DNA of 64,000 nucleotides from Nocardioides sp. SYSU D00065 (GTDB lineage: Bacteria > Actinomycetota > Actinomycetes > Propionibacteriales > Nocardioidaceae). A program made the position numbers and the translations under genes. Location of the stretch: NCBI RefSeq assembly GCF_017916425.1, contig NZ_JAFMSX010000001.1:1054001-1118000 (forward strand), written 5' to 3'. Shown piece by piece: positions 24,502 to 32,969 of the stretch; within the stretch, counting starts at the first letter, position 1, and each line of letters begins with the position of its first letter. The notes beneath the pieces are model-generated. The model saw nothing but the letters and a program-made list of their open reading frames with translations, was not told the origin of the DNA and ran no database searches.

Positions 24502-25938
24502 TCACCCGTCGGTCTTCTCCTGCCGTTCACGCGCCGTTCGGGCGGCCTCGGCCTGCGCCGTCCCGGCTCGCCGCGACTCCGTCCAGCCCTCGAGGTTGCG
24601 CTGGGGGCTGCTGCTGACCGCCAGCGCGCCCGGCGGCACGTCACGCCGTACGACGGTCCCGCCGGCGGTGCCGGCCCCGTCCCCCACCGCCACCGGTGCG
24701 ACGAAGGTGTTGTTGGAGCCGGTCTTGGCGTGGCGGCCGATGACGGTGCGGTGCTTGGCGACACCGTCGTAGTTGGCGAAGATCGTGCCGGCACCGATGT
24801 TGGTCCCCTCGCCGATCTCCGCGTCGCCGACGTAGGACAGGTGCGGCACCTTGGCACCGTCGCCGATCTGCGAGTTCTTGGTCTCCACGAAGGTCCCGAT
24901 CTTGCCGCCGGTGCCGAGCTGCGTGCCCGGGCGGAGGTAGGCGAACGGCCCGACGCTGGCCCCGTCGCCGACGATCGCGAGCTCGCCGTGGGTGCGTACG
25001 ACGCGGGCGCCGGCGCCGACCTCGCAGTCCTTGAGCGTGGTGTCCGGCCCGACGACCGCGTCCTCGTGGACGATCGTCGCGCCCAGGAGCTGGGTGCCGG
25101 GCAGGATCGTGACGTCGGGCTCGAGCACCACGTCGGCCTCGATCCATGTCGTCGCGGGGTCCATGACCGTGACGCCGTCCTTCATCCAACGGGTCACGAT
25201 TCTCTGGTTCATGAGGCGACCGAGCTCGGCGAGCTGGGCACGGTCGTTCGCGCCCTGGGTCTGGATGACGTCGTCGATCACGTACGCCCCCACCGTGAGC
25301 CCGGCCTCGCGAGCGAGCTGGACGGTGTCGGGCAGGTAGTACTCCCCCTGCGCGTTGTCGTTGGAGATCCGCGGCAGCGCGTCGACGAGGAACTCGGCGT
25401 CGAAAGCGAAGATGCCCGAGCTGATCTCGTCGATCTCGCGCTGCTCGGGCGTCGCGTCCTTCTCCTCGACGATCGCCTCGACGTCGCCCTCGGCGTCGCG
25501 GAGGATCCGGCCGTAGCCGAACGGGTCAGCGACCCGCCCGCTGAGGATGGAGACCGCCCGCTGCGCCGCCTCGTGCTCCTCGGCGAACGCGCGCAGGGTC
25601 TCGCCCTCCAGCATCGGGGTGTCCCCGGCCGTGACGATCACCGTGCCGGTAGTCGTACCCGCCGCCTCGACGGCCACCCGTACGGCGTGCGCGGTGCCCT
25701 CCTGGGTCTCCTGGACCGCCAGAACGACGTCGGACACGAGGTCGGTGACGTGCCTTGCGACCTGCTCGCGTTGATGACCCACGACGGTGACGACCTTCGA
25801 CGGCTCCACCGCCTGAACCGCGCGCAGGACGTGGCCGATCATCGAGCGCCCGCAGACCGGGTGCAGCATCTTGATCGTCTTCGACTTCATCCGGGTGCCG
25901 CCGCCGGCGGCGAGGACGATGACGGTGAGGTTGTCCAT
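24502..25938 (-). CDS. glmU: Bifunctional UDP-N-acetylglucosamine pyrophosphorylase / glucosamine-1-phosphate N-acetyltransferase
   Basis: 478 aa. It makes UDP-GlcNAc for peptidoglycan and other glycans. The N-terminal uridyltransferase domain has VIVLAAGGGTRMKS, with ITAGDTPML-type and DPFGYGRI motifs. The C-terminal left-handed beta-helix acetyltransferase domain (about 250-450) includes YLRPGTQLG, VETKNSQIGDGAKVPHLSYVGDAEIG and the catalytic histidine region near the end. Length and order are normal for actinobacteria. No ribosome-binding site is evident before the ATG. The divergent TetR gene starts 95 bases away, the same arrangement as Rv1018c/Rv1019 in M. tuberculosis. Confidence 0.95.
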   Translation of the reverse strand: MDNLTVIVLAAGGGTRMKSKTIKMLHPVCGRSMIGHVLRAVQAVEPSKVVTVVGHQREQVARHVTDLVSDVVLAVQETQEGTAHAVRVAVEAAGTTTGTVIVTAGDTPMLEGETLRAFAEEHEAAQRAVSILSGRVADPFGYGRILRDAEGDVEAIVEEKDATPEQREIDEISSGIFAFDAEFLVDALPRISNDNAQGEYYLPDTVQLAREAGLTVGAYVIDDVIQTQGANDRAQLAELGRLMNQRIVTRWMKDGVTVMDPATTWIEADVVLEPDVTILPGTQLLGATIVHEDAVVGPDTTLKDCEVGAGARVVRTHGELAIVGDGASVGPFAYLRPGTQLGTGGKIGTFVETKNSQIGDGAKVPHLSYVGDAEIGEGTNIGAGTIFANYDGVAKHRTVIGRHAKTGSNNTFVAPVAVGDGAGTAGGTVVRRDVPPGALAVSSSPQRNLEGWTESRRAGTAQAEAARTARERQEKTDG

Positions 25939-26033
25939 GGCCGCAGTCTGTCATCGCCCGCCGCGTGCGCCACCACCGTAGGGGCGCCGGCACTCGACCC
26001 GGTCGCCTCCGCGGCCTGTGGTCGAATGTCGAC

Positions 26034-26669
26034 GTGACCGGACGCACCTACGGCGGGGAGTCGGCGACCGACCGGCTGGCGCGGCGGCGCCGGCAGCTGC
26101 TCGCGGCGGGTCTCGAGCTGTTCGGCACCGCGGGCTACCAGTCGACGACCGTGCGTCAGATCTGCCGGGCGGCCAGGGTCAGCGACCGCTACTTCTACGA
26201 GCAGTTCGACTCCACCGAGGACCTGCTGCTCGCGGTCTACGGCGAGTGCACCGCCCGCCTGGAGGAGGCGGCGCTGGCTGCGCTCGGCGACCGGCAGGGC
26301 CCGGTCGGCGAGCTCGCGCGGCACGGCCTCGACGCGTTCCTCACCGTGGTGGAGTCCGACCCGCGGCTGGCGCGGGTCGTCTGGTTCGAGGTGCTCGGGG
26401 TCAGCCCGCGGGTCGAGTCGACGTACCTGGCGCGGATGCAGTCCTTCGGCCACCTCATGCTGGGCGTGGTCGCCGAGCGCGCCGGCGACCAGGCGCTGAC
26501 CCAGCAGGCGCGCGAGCTGCTGGCCAGCGCCTGTGCCGGAGCGGTGAGCCAGAGCGTCGTCACGTGGGCGAGTGCCGGGTTCACCCCCGCCCGCGCGGTC
26601 GTGGTGGACGCGCTGGCCCAGTTCCTCTCCGGAGCGGCCGCCGCCCTCCTCGAGCCCACCGGTCGGTGA
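26034..26669 (+). CDS. TetR-family transcriptional regulator
   Basis: 211 aa from the GTG at 26034. The helix-turn-helix is at about residues 15-60 (LFGTAGYQSTTVRQICRAARVSDRYFYEQF), followed by a helical ligand domain. An upstream in-frame start at 25965 would add an arginine-rich leader and was rejected. The divergent position next to glmU is conserved in mycobacteria, so it may be an old resident gene. However, the flavin monooxygenase operon starts only 79 bases downstream on the same strand and could be its target. No clear inverted-repeat operator was identified. Confidence 0.88.
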   Translation: MTGRTYGGESATDRLARRRRQLLAAGLELFGTAGYQSTTVRQICRAARVSDRYFYEQFDSTEDLLLAVYGECTARLEEAALAALGDRQGPVGELARHGLDAFLTVVESDPRLARVVWFEVLGVSPRVESTYLARMQSFGHLMLGVVAERAGDQALTQQARELLASACAGAVSQSVVTWASAGFTPARAVVVDALAQFLSGAAAALLEPTGR

Positions 26670-26709
26670 CCTGCGTCACCCCACGATGCGGAATCGGACG
26701 TCATCACTT

Positions 26710-26715
26710 TAGGGT
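26710..26715 (+). promoter_or_regulatory. Candidate -10 box of the monooxygenase operon
   Basis: TAGGGT lies 33 bases before the GTG at 26749, in a relatively A+T-rich patch (CATCACTTTAGGGT). GGAGG just before the start is the ribosome-binding site. The operon may therefore have its own promoter even though the TetR gene precedes it. Confidence 0.4.
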
Positions 26716-26748
26716 GGCGACGGACAGGTCCCAGATCGGAGGCGCGCC

Positions 26749-28272
26749 GTGGAGCCACCCGTCACCGTGCTCGTCATCGGCAGCGGCTTCGGCGGCCAGC
26801 TGAGCGCCATCAACCTGCTGCGCCGCGGGATCACCGACTTCCGCATCCTCGAGCGGCGCGACTTCATGGGCGGCACCTGGTGCCAGAACTCCTACCCCGG
26901 CGCCGCCGTCGACGTGCCGTCGCCGCTCTACTCCATCGCCGCGGAGCCCTATCCCTGGACGCGGATGTACGCCGAGCAGGCCGAGCTGCGCGACTACACC
27001 GAGCACGTCATCGACCGCTGGTCCCTGCGCGAGCACACGGTGCTGGGTGCCGAGGTGGTCGCCGCCGAGTGGGACGGCCGGGTCTGGACCGTGCGCACCC
27101 GCGACGGCGGGCTGCACCGCGGCCGGTTCCTCGTCAACGCCTCGGGGCCGCTGAGCACCCCGGTGGTGCCGCCGTTCCGCGGACTCGAGGACTACACGGG
27201 CACCACCTTCCACACCAACGGCTGGGACCACGGGGCCGAGCTGGCCGGCAAGCGGGTCGCGGTGGTCGGTTCCGGCGCCAGCGCCGCCCAGGCCATTCCG
27301 GCGATCCAGCCGTTGGTGGGCGAGCTCCACGTGTTCCAGCGCAGTCCCCACTGGGTGCTGCCGCGGCCCGACCGCACGTTCGGCCCCCTCCAGCGGCGCC
27401 TGCTGCGGCTGCGTCCCCTGCACCGGCTGCTGCGCACCGCCATCTACTGGCGGCTCGAGAGCCGGGTCATCGGGTTCAAGCACAGCCGGTGGCTGCTGCG
27501 CCGCGTCGCCCAGCGCGCCGCACTGCGCCACCTCGAGGCCCAGGTCCCCGACCCCGACCTGCGTGCCCGGCTGACCCCGGACTACACCATCGGGTGCAAG
27601 CGGATCATCCTGTCCGACACGCTCTACCCCGCCCTGTCCGCTCCCCACGTGACGCTCCACGACCGTCACGACGGCATCGACCACTTCGACGCCACCGGCA
27701 TCGTCACCGCATCGGGCGAGCACCTCGACGTCGACGTCGTCGTGTTCTCCACCGGCTACGACGCCACCGACGGGCTCATCCCCTACGAGGTGCGCGGGCG
27801 CGACGGAGCGACCCTGGCGGACTTCTGGCACGAGTTCCCGCGGGCCTACCTCGGCACGACCGTGCCGAACTTCCCCAACCTGTTCGTCGTCACCGGCCCC
27901 AACACGGGCATCGGCCACACCAGCGCGATCTTCGTCATCGAGTCGCAGATGGAGTACATCGGGCGCGCGCTCGACGCGGTCCTCGACGCCGGTGCGACGA
28001 GCATCGAGGTCACCGCCCAAGCCGAGGACGCGTACACCCGCAGGATCCACCGCGAGATGGAGCGGACGGTGTGGCACGACGGCGGCTGCACGTCCTGGTA
28101 CCAGTCGCGCTCGGGCCGGGTGGTCGCGATGTTCCCCGGCTTCTCCTTCTCGTTCCGCCGCCTCGCCCGCCGCTTCCGGCCCGAGCACCACGTCATCCGG
28201 CACGCTCCCACCCCCGTCGGCACTTCCGACCCCGCCGGTACGCCCACCCCCTCCGAGAGGACGCACGCATGA
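26749..28272 (+). CDS. Flavin-containing (Baeyer-Villiger type) monooxygenase
   Basis: 507 aa from the GTG at 26749, preceded by GGAGG. It carries an FAD-binding GSGFGG near the N-terminus, an NADPH-binding GSGASA in the middle, and between them YTGTTFHTNGWDH. That fits the Baeyer-Villiger fingerprint FxGxxxHxxxW with tyrosine in place of phenylalanine. GCKRIILSDTLYPAL and the ATG-like VVFSTGYDATDG further support the family. It probably inserts oxygen next to a ketone to give an ester. The next two genes overlap and encode an SDR and an alpha/beta hydrolase, the enzymes expected on either side of such a step. The natural substrate is unknown. Confidence 0.85.
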   Translation: MEPPVTVLVIGSGFGGQLSAINLLRRGITDFRILERRDFMGGTWCQNSYPGAAVDVPSPLYSIAAEPYPWTRMYAEQAELRDYTEHVIDRWSLREHTVLGAEVVAAEWDGRVWTVRTRDGGLHRGRFLVNASGPLSTPVVPPFRGLEDYTGTTFHTNGWDHGAELAGKRVAVVGSGASAAQAIPAIQPLVGELHVFQRSPHWVLPRPDRTFGPLQRRLLRLRPLHRLLRTAIYWRLESRVIGFKHSRWLLRRVAQRAALRHLEAQVPDPDLRARLTPDYTIGCKRIILSDTLYPALSAPHVTLHDRHDGIDHFDATGIVTASGEHLDVDVVVFSTGYDATDGLIPYEVRGRDGATLADFWHEFPRAYLGTTVPNFPNLFVVTGPNTGIGHTSAIFVIESQMEYIGRALDAVLDAGATSIEVTAQAEDAYTRRIHREMERTVWHDGGCTSWYQSRSGRVVAMFPGFSFSFRRLARRFRPEHHVIRHAPTPVGTSDPAGTPTPSERTHA

Positions 28273-29117
28273 AGCTGTTGCACGACCTGGACGACAAGGT
28301 CGCCGCCGTCACCGGCGCCGGCTCCGGGATCGGCCGTGCCCTCGCGCTGCGGCTGGCCCAGGACGGGTGCCGGCTCGCCCTGGCCGACGTGGACGCCGAC
28401 GGCCTCGCCGAGACCGAGCGGCTGCTCGCCGGTCGCGCCCGCGCCGTCACCACGGCCGTCGTCGACGTCGCCGACGAGGCCGCCGTCCTGGCCTGGGCCG
28501 ACGCGGTCGTGGCCGACCACGGGCGCGTCAACCTCATCGTGAACAACGCCGGCGTCGCGCTCTCGGGCACCGTCGCGTCGCTCTCCACCGACGACTACCG
28601 CTGGATCATGGGCGTGAACTTCTGGGGCGTGGTGCACGGCACCAAGGCCTTCCTGCCCCACCTCGAGCGCTCCGGCGCCGGCCACGTCGTGAACATCTCC
28701 AGCGTCTTCGGGCTGACCGCCCAGCCGTTGATGAGCGGCTACAACGCCAGCAAGTACGCCGTACGCGGCTTCACCGAGTCGCTGCGCCAGGACCTCGAGC
28801 TGACCGGCTCGTGCGTCAGCGCCACGTGCGTCCACCCCGGCGGCATCAAGACCAACATCGCCCGCTCCGCCCGCGTGCATCCCAGCGTCGCGAACGCGAC
28901 GGGCAAGCCGTCGGACGCCGCCGCCCGCGAGCTGGAGAAGTCCTTCCTCACCTCCCCCGCCAAGGCCGCCGACGTCATCGTCGACGCGGTGCGCAAGGAC
29001 AAGCGGCGCGTGCTGGTGGGACCCGACGCCCGGGTCTTCGACGCGATGGCGCGCCTCACACCCGCCGGCTACCAGCGGCTCGTCACCGGCGTCGTCCGCT
29101 CGCGAGGCGGGAAGTGA
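28269..29117 (+). CDS. Short-chain dehydrogenase/reductase
   Basis: 282 aa. The ATG overlaps the monooxygenase stop (ATGA) and is preceded by GAGAGGA. Classical SDR motifs are present: TGAGSGIG (cofactor), NNAGVAL, the catalytic Ser in NISSVFG and Tyr-Lys in YNASKYAVRG, then HPGGIKTN. An aspartate after the second beta strand (LALADVDADG) suggests NAD rather than NADP. It probably interconverts an alcohol and the ketone used by the neighbouring monooxygenase. The C-terminal region (KDKRRVLVGPDARVFD) matches a subgroup common beside BVMO genes in actinobacteria. Confidence 0.88.
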   Translation: MKLLHDLDDKVAAVTGAGSGIGRALALRLAQDGCRLALADVDADGLAETERLLAGRARAVTTAVVDVADEAAVLAWADAVVADHGRVNLIVNNAGVALSGTVASLSTDDYRWIMGVNFWGVVHGTKAFLPHLERSGAGHVVNISSVFGLTAQPLMSGYNASKYAVRGFTESLRQDLELTGSCVSATCVHPGGIKTNIARSARVHPSVANATGKPSDAAARELEKSFLTSPAKAADVIVDAVRKDKRRVLVGPDARVFDAMARLTPAGYQRLVTGVVRSRGGK

Positions 29118-30004
29118 GCGGCGTCCGCACCGCCCTCGCCGGTCGCCTGTACGCCGCCGCGACCGGCGCCGAGGCGAGGGCGTACGGCCTGCGCGAGCGC
29201 CGCGTGGACGTCGGCGACGCGACCCTGGCCGTGCTCGAGGGCGGGCCTGCGGACGCCCCCGCAGCAGTGCTGCTGCACGGCTACTCCGCCGACCGAGTCG
29301 TGTGGGTGCGCTTCGCGCGTCACCTGCTGCGCGACCACCGTGTCGTGGTGCCCGAGCTCGCCGGCCACGGTGCGTCCGGGTTCACCACCGGCGCCGGCTA
29401 CTCCGCCGCCGCCCAGGCCGACCGGGTCGCCGTGCTGATGGACCGGCTCGGCATCGACGCCGCGCACGTCGCGGGCAACTCCATGGGCGGCTTCGTCGCC
29501 GCGACCCTCGCACTCTCGCACCCCGAGCGGGTCCGGTCGCTGCTGCTCAGCGACGCGGTGGGCGTGAGCTCGCCCGAGCCGAGCGAGGCGGAGCTGCTGA
29601 TCCGCGATGGCCGCAACCCCTTCCTGCTCGACCACGCCGGCGACTTCCCGGCCTTCTACGCGATGACGATGGCGCGCCCGCCGTTCCTCCCCGGCTTCCT
29701 GCGGTCCGCCATCGCCGCCGACCACGTCGCTCGCCGCGAGCAGCTGGCCGAGATCTTCGCGGACTTCCACGGCGTCGGCACGCTGGACGACCGGCTCGGC
29801 GAGGTCGTCGCACCGACCCTGGTGATGTGGGGCGAGGAGGACCGGCTGGTGCACCCGAGCACCGCGACGACGTGGGCCGCCGGGATCGCCGGCGCGCGGT
29901 CCGTGCGCTACCCCGGACTGGGCCACATGCCGATGCTGGAGGCGCCCGGCCGCGTCGCCGCCGACTACCGCGCCTTCCTCGCGGAGGTCGGCGCGGGACG
30001 CTGA
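29114..30004 (+). CDS. Alpha/beta-fold hydrolase
   Basis: 296 aa from a GTG that overlaps the SDR stop (GTGA). The oxyanion-hole region is LLHGYSADRVVW. The nucleophile elbow GNSMGG gives Ser, WGEEDRLV gives Asp and GLGHMPMLE gives His. A single N-terminal helix is amphipathic rather than a signal peptide. It probably cleaves the ester made by the monooxygenase, so the three genes could convert a secondary alcohol or ketone to an acid and an alcohol. The exact substrate cannot be read from sequence. Confidence 0.85.
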   Translation: MSGVRTALAGRLYAAATGAEARAYGLRERRVDVGDATLAVLEGGPADAPAAVLLHGYSADRVVWVRFARHLLRDHRVVVPELAGHGASGFTTGAGYSAAAQADRVAVLMDRLGIDAAHVAGNSMGGFVAATLALSHPERVRSLLLSDAVGVSSPEPSEAELLIRDGRNPFLLDHAGDFPAFYAMTMARPPFLPGFLRSAIAADHVARREQLAEIFADFHGVGTLDDRLGEVVAPTLVMWGEEDRLVHPSTATTWAAGIAGARSVRYPGLGHMPMLEAPGRVAADYRAFLAEVGAGR

Positions 30005-30045
30005 GGACCAGGTCCGGAGCAATTCCTCAGGCGACAGGACAGGAG

Positions 30046-30124
30046 CTCCCCGGGTAGGAGTCGAACCTACGTCGCTAGTCCTGATTCAAAGTCAGGCGGG
30101 CCCTGCCGGCAGACCAACCGGGGA
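30046..30124 (-). tRNA. tRNA-Gln (UUG anticodon)
   Basis: Read on the minus strand, TCCCCGG at the 5' end pairs with CCGGGGA at the 3' end. The anticodon arm is CCTGA-CTTTGAA-TCAGG, with anticodon TTG. The T arm is GTAGG-TTCGACT-CCTAC and the D stem is GGTC/GGCC. The variable region is slightly long (9 bases). CCA is not encoded. The 202-base gap between the hydrolase and ABC genes holds only this gene and the ABC promoter. Confidence 0.93.
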
Positions 30125-30202
30125 ATGTGCGCCCCAGCCTAGAGCCATCAGCCTTCGCGACGATCGGGGCGATCCCTGATGCCGTACGCCGGTCCCAGCC
30201 GC

Positions 30203-30208
30203 TAGCGT
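30203..30208 (+). promoter_or_regulatory. -10 box of the ABC exporter operon (leaderless)
   Basis: TAGCGT ends 7 bases before the GTG at 30216. It overlaps an alternative GTG at 30207, which therefore cannot be translated from this promoter. This decides the start of the first gene. Confidence 0.55.
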
Positions 30209-30215
30209 GACGACC

Positions 30216-31175
30216 GTGACGGGGGAACTCATCGGCCGCACGCCGGTCATCGCGACCGCCGGCCTCACCAAGCACTACGGGTCGGTGCACGCGCTGACCG
30301 ACCTCACGGTCGACGTCGGCCCGGGCGTGACGGGTCTCGTGGGCGCGAACGGTGCCGGCAAGTCGACGCTGATCAAGATCCTGCTCGGCCTCCTCGAGCC
30401 GACGGCCGGGCACGCCTCCGTGCTGGGTCACGACATCGAGCAGGCCAGCCAGGACATCCGCCGGCTCGTGGGCTACATGCCCGAGCACGACTGCCTGCCG
30501 CCCGACGTCAGTGCCAGCGACTTCGTCGTGCACATGGCGCGGATGTCCGGGCTCGGCGCGTCGGCGGCCCGGGAGCGCTCGGCCGACGTGCTGCGCCACG
30601 TCGGGCTCGACGAGGAGCGCTACCGGCCGATGGGCGGCTACTCCACCGGCATGAAGCAGCGCGCCAAGCTGGCCCAGGCGCTGGCGCACGACCCGCAGCT
30701 GGTCTTCCTCGACGAGCCGACCAACGGCCTCGACCCCGCCGCGCGCACCGACATGCTGCGGCTCGTGCAGCGCATCGGCAGTGACTTCGGCATCGCCGTG
30801 CTCGTCACGTCCCACCTGCTCGGTGAGCTCGAGCAGGTCAGCGACCACGTCATCGTGCTCGACGGAGGACGCCTGCTGCGCTCCAGCGCGACCACCGACT
30901 TCCTCCGGCAGACCGGCAGCCTGCTGGTCGAGGTCGTCGGCACCGAGACCGAGCGCGACCGGCTCGGCGAGGAGCTGGCCCGGCGCGGACTGACCTGTCG
31001 GCCACGCGGCTCGATGGTCGCCGTCGACCCGCCGCCGGCAGACCTCGCCGCCGAGGGCGCCGCCCACGACCTCATCCGCGACGTCGCCGTCGAGCTGGGC
31101 CTGGGACTGATGCGCCTCGAGCCGGACCGCGGCCACCTCGAGGACGTCTTCCTCGAAGGAGGAGCCCGTGTCTGA
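30216..31175 (+). CDS. ABC-2 type exporter ATPase (first)
   Basis: 319 aa. Walker A is GANGAGKST, the Q loop lies in VGYMPEHD, the signature is YSTGMKQR, Walker B is LVFLDEPTNG and the switch histidine is in TSHLL. The C-terminal 90 residues form the accessory domain of the DrrA/CcmA-type drug and lipid exporter ATPases. The GTG at 30216 is chosen over 30207 because of the -10 box position. It overlaps the permease gene by 8 bases and heads a four-gene operon (ATPase-permease-ATPase-permease). The cargo is unknown. Confidence 0.9.
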   Translation: MTGELIGRTPVIATAGLTKHYGSVHALTDLTVDVGPGVTGLVGANGAGKSTLIKILLGLLEPTAGHASVLGHDIEQASQDIRRLVGYMPEHDCLPPDVSASDFVVHMARMSGLGASAARERSADVLRHVGLDEERYRPMGGYSTGMKQRAKLAQALAHDPQLVFLDEPTNGLDPAARTDMLRLVQRIGSDFGIAVLVTSHLLGELEQVSDHVIVLDGGRLLRSSATTDFLRQTGSLLVEVVGTETERDRLGEELARRGLTCRPRGSMVAVDPPPADLAAEGAAHDLIRDVAVELGLGLMRLEPDRGHLEDVFLEGGARV

Positions 31176-32061
31176 GTCCGCTCCCGACCTCGGCCGCTCC
31201 GGAGTCATCCACGACCTCGGCTACCGCCACTACTCCGGCGTCCGCGAGGGCACGCCGGCCATCGCGCGCACCCTGTTCGTCACCGGCCTGCGCCACGCGT
31301 ACGGCTTGGGGCGCTCCGGGAAGTCGAAGGTGATGCCCTTCCTCCTGCTGGGCATGTCGTTGCTGCCGGCCGCGATCGTCGTGGGCGTCGTCGTCCTCAC
31401 CGGCCTCGGCGACCTGCCTGTGTCGTACGCCGACTACACCAACCAGACGCAGCTCCTGGTCAGCCTGTTCGCCGCGGCGCAGGCGCCGGTGCTGTTCTCG
31501 CGCGACCTGCGCCACCGCTCGATCGTGCTCTACCTGGCTCGGCCGCTGTCCGCGCCGATGTTCGCCCTGATGCGATGGCTGTCGCTGAGCCTGGCGCTGC
31601 TGCTGTTCATGCTCGTGCCGACGCTCGTGTTGTTCCTCGGCGCGCTGCTGGCCGAGCTCGACACGGGCGACCAGGTCGCCGGCCTGCTCAAGGCGCTCGT
31701 GCTCCAGGTCCTGCTCGCCACGCTCGTCGCCGGCATCACGGGCCTGATCTCCTCGGTGTCGCTGCGCCGCGGCTTCGCGGTGGTCGGATCGGTGATGGTG
31801 CTGATCGTGCTGACCGGCGTGGTCAGCGTCGTGCAGAACATCGCCGCCTTCGAGGACGCGGACTCCGCATCGGTGGCCGTCGGGCTGTTCTCCCCATGGT
31901 CGCTGTTCGCCGGCCTCGCCGACGCCTGGGACGCGGGGGTCAACACCCCGGCGCCCGTGGACGGCGCGTGGGTCCCGGCGTACGCCCTGGTGGCGGTGCT
32001 GCTCGTCGCCGGCTGTCTCCTGGGGCTGGTCGCCCGCTTCCGGAAGGTGGGTTCGCGATGA
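31168..32061 (+). CDS. ABC-2 type permease (first)
   Basis: 297 aa from a GTG preceded by AAGGAGGAG inside the end of the ATPase gene. About six hydrophobic segments are visible (MPFLLLGMSLLPAAIVVGVVVL, LSLALLLFMLVPTLVLFLGALL, VLQVLLATLVAGITGLISS, VVGSVMVLIVLTGVVSVV, AYALVAVLLVAGCLLGLV). The cytoplasmic N-terminus begins with GYRHYSG, common in ABC-2 permeases of actinobacteria. DLRHRSIVLYLARPLS is a coupling-type loop. It should pair with one of the adjacent ATPases in the cytoplasmic membrane. Confidence 0.87.
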   Translation: MSESAPDLGRSGVIHDLGYRHYSGVREGTPAIARTLFVTGLRHAYGLGRSGKSKVMPFLLLGMSLLPAAIVVGVVVLTGLGDLPVSYADYTNQTQLLVSLFAAAQAPVLFSRDLRHRSIVLYLARPLSAPMFALMRWLSLSLALLLFMLVPTLVLFLGALLAELDTGDQVAGLLKALVLQVLLATLVAGITGLISSVSLRRGFAVVGSVMVLIVLTGVVSVVQNIAAFEDADSASVAVGLFSPWSLFAGLADAWDAGVNTPAPVDGAWVPAYALVAVLLVAGCLLGLVARFRKVGSR

Positions 32062-32969
32062 GCACCCTGGTCCTCGACTCGGCCTCGCGCTGGTTCGGCA
32101 ACGTGGTCGCGGTCAACGACGTGTCGCTGTCGATCGGCCCGGGCGTGACCGGCCTGCTCGGTCCCAACGGTGCCGGCAAGACGACACTGATGGCGATGAT
32201 GTCCGGCTTCCTCGCCCCCTCGGCCGGCCACGTCACCCTCGACGGCCAGCCGGTGTGGCGCAACACCGAGATCTACCGGCACATCGGGCTGGTGCCGGAG
32301 CGCGAGCTGAGCTTCGGCTACCTCACCGGGCGCCAGTTCGTGCGCGCCAACGCCGACCTCCACCGCCTGCCCGACGCGGCCGCGGCGACCGAGCGCATCC
32401 TCGAGGTGGTCGACATGGTGGAGCCGGCCGGGCGCCGCCTCGACACCTACTCCAAGGGCATGCGCCAGCGGGTGAAGATCGCCGCCGCGCTCGTGCACGA
32501 CCCGTCCGTGCTGCTGCTCGACGAGCCCTTCAACGGCGTCGACCCGCGCCAGCGCATGCACCTGATGGACCTGCTGCGCCGCCTGGGCGACGAGGGGCGC
32601 ACCGTGCTGTTCAGCTCGCACATCCTCGAGGAGGTCGAGCGTCTCGCCCGGCACATCGAGGTCGTGGTCTCGGGTCGGCACGCCGCCTCCGGCGACTTCG
32701 GCGCGATCCGCCGGCTGATGACCGACCGGCCGGTGCAGTACGCCCTGCAGTCCAGCGACAACCGCCGGCTGGCCGCGGCCTTGATGGCGCAGGAGTCCGT
32801 GCGTGCGGTCAGCCTGCGCGCCGACCACCTCGACATCCAGGTCGACGACCTCGGCAGCTTCGCCGTGGGACTGCCCGGCCTGGCCAAGGAGCACGACGTG
32901 ACCCTCTACGAGCTCTCCCCCAGCGACGAGTCGCTGGAGAGCGTCTTCGCCTACCTGGTGGCGCGATGA
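32058..32969 (+). CDS. ABC-2 type exporter ATPase (second)
   Basis: 303 aa. The ATG overlaps the preceding stop (ATGA), and GGAAGGTGG serves as ribosome-binding site. Walker A is GPNGAGKTT, the signature is YSKGMRQR, Walker B is VLLLDEPFNG and the switch histidine is in SSHIL. It is clearly related to the first ATPase of the operon but diverged in its C-terminal accessory domain. Two ATPases and two permeases in one operon suggest either a heteromeric exporter or two tandem exporters with shared regulation. Confidence 0.9.
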   Translation: MSTLVLDSASRWFGNVVAVNDVSLSIGPGVTGLLGPNGAGKTTLMAMMSGFLAPSAGHVTLDGQPVWRNTEIYRHIGLVPERELSFGYLTGRQFVRANADLHRLPDAAAATERILEVVDMVEPAGRRLDTYSKGMRQRVKIAAALVHDPSVLLLDEPFNGVDPRQRMHLMDLLRRLGDEGRTVLFSSHILEEVERLARHIEVVVSGRHAASGDFGAIRRLMTDRPVQYALQSSDNRRLAAALMAQESVRAVSLRADHLDIQVDDLGSFAVGLPGLAKEHDVTLYELSPSDESLESVFAYLVAR

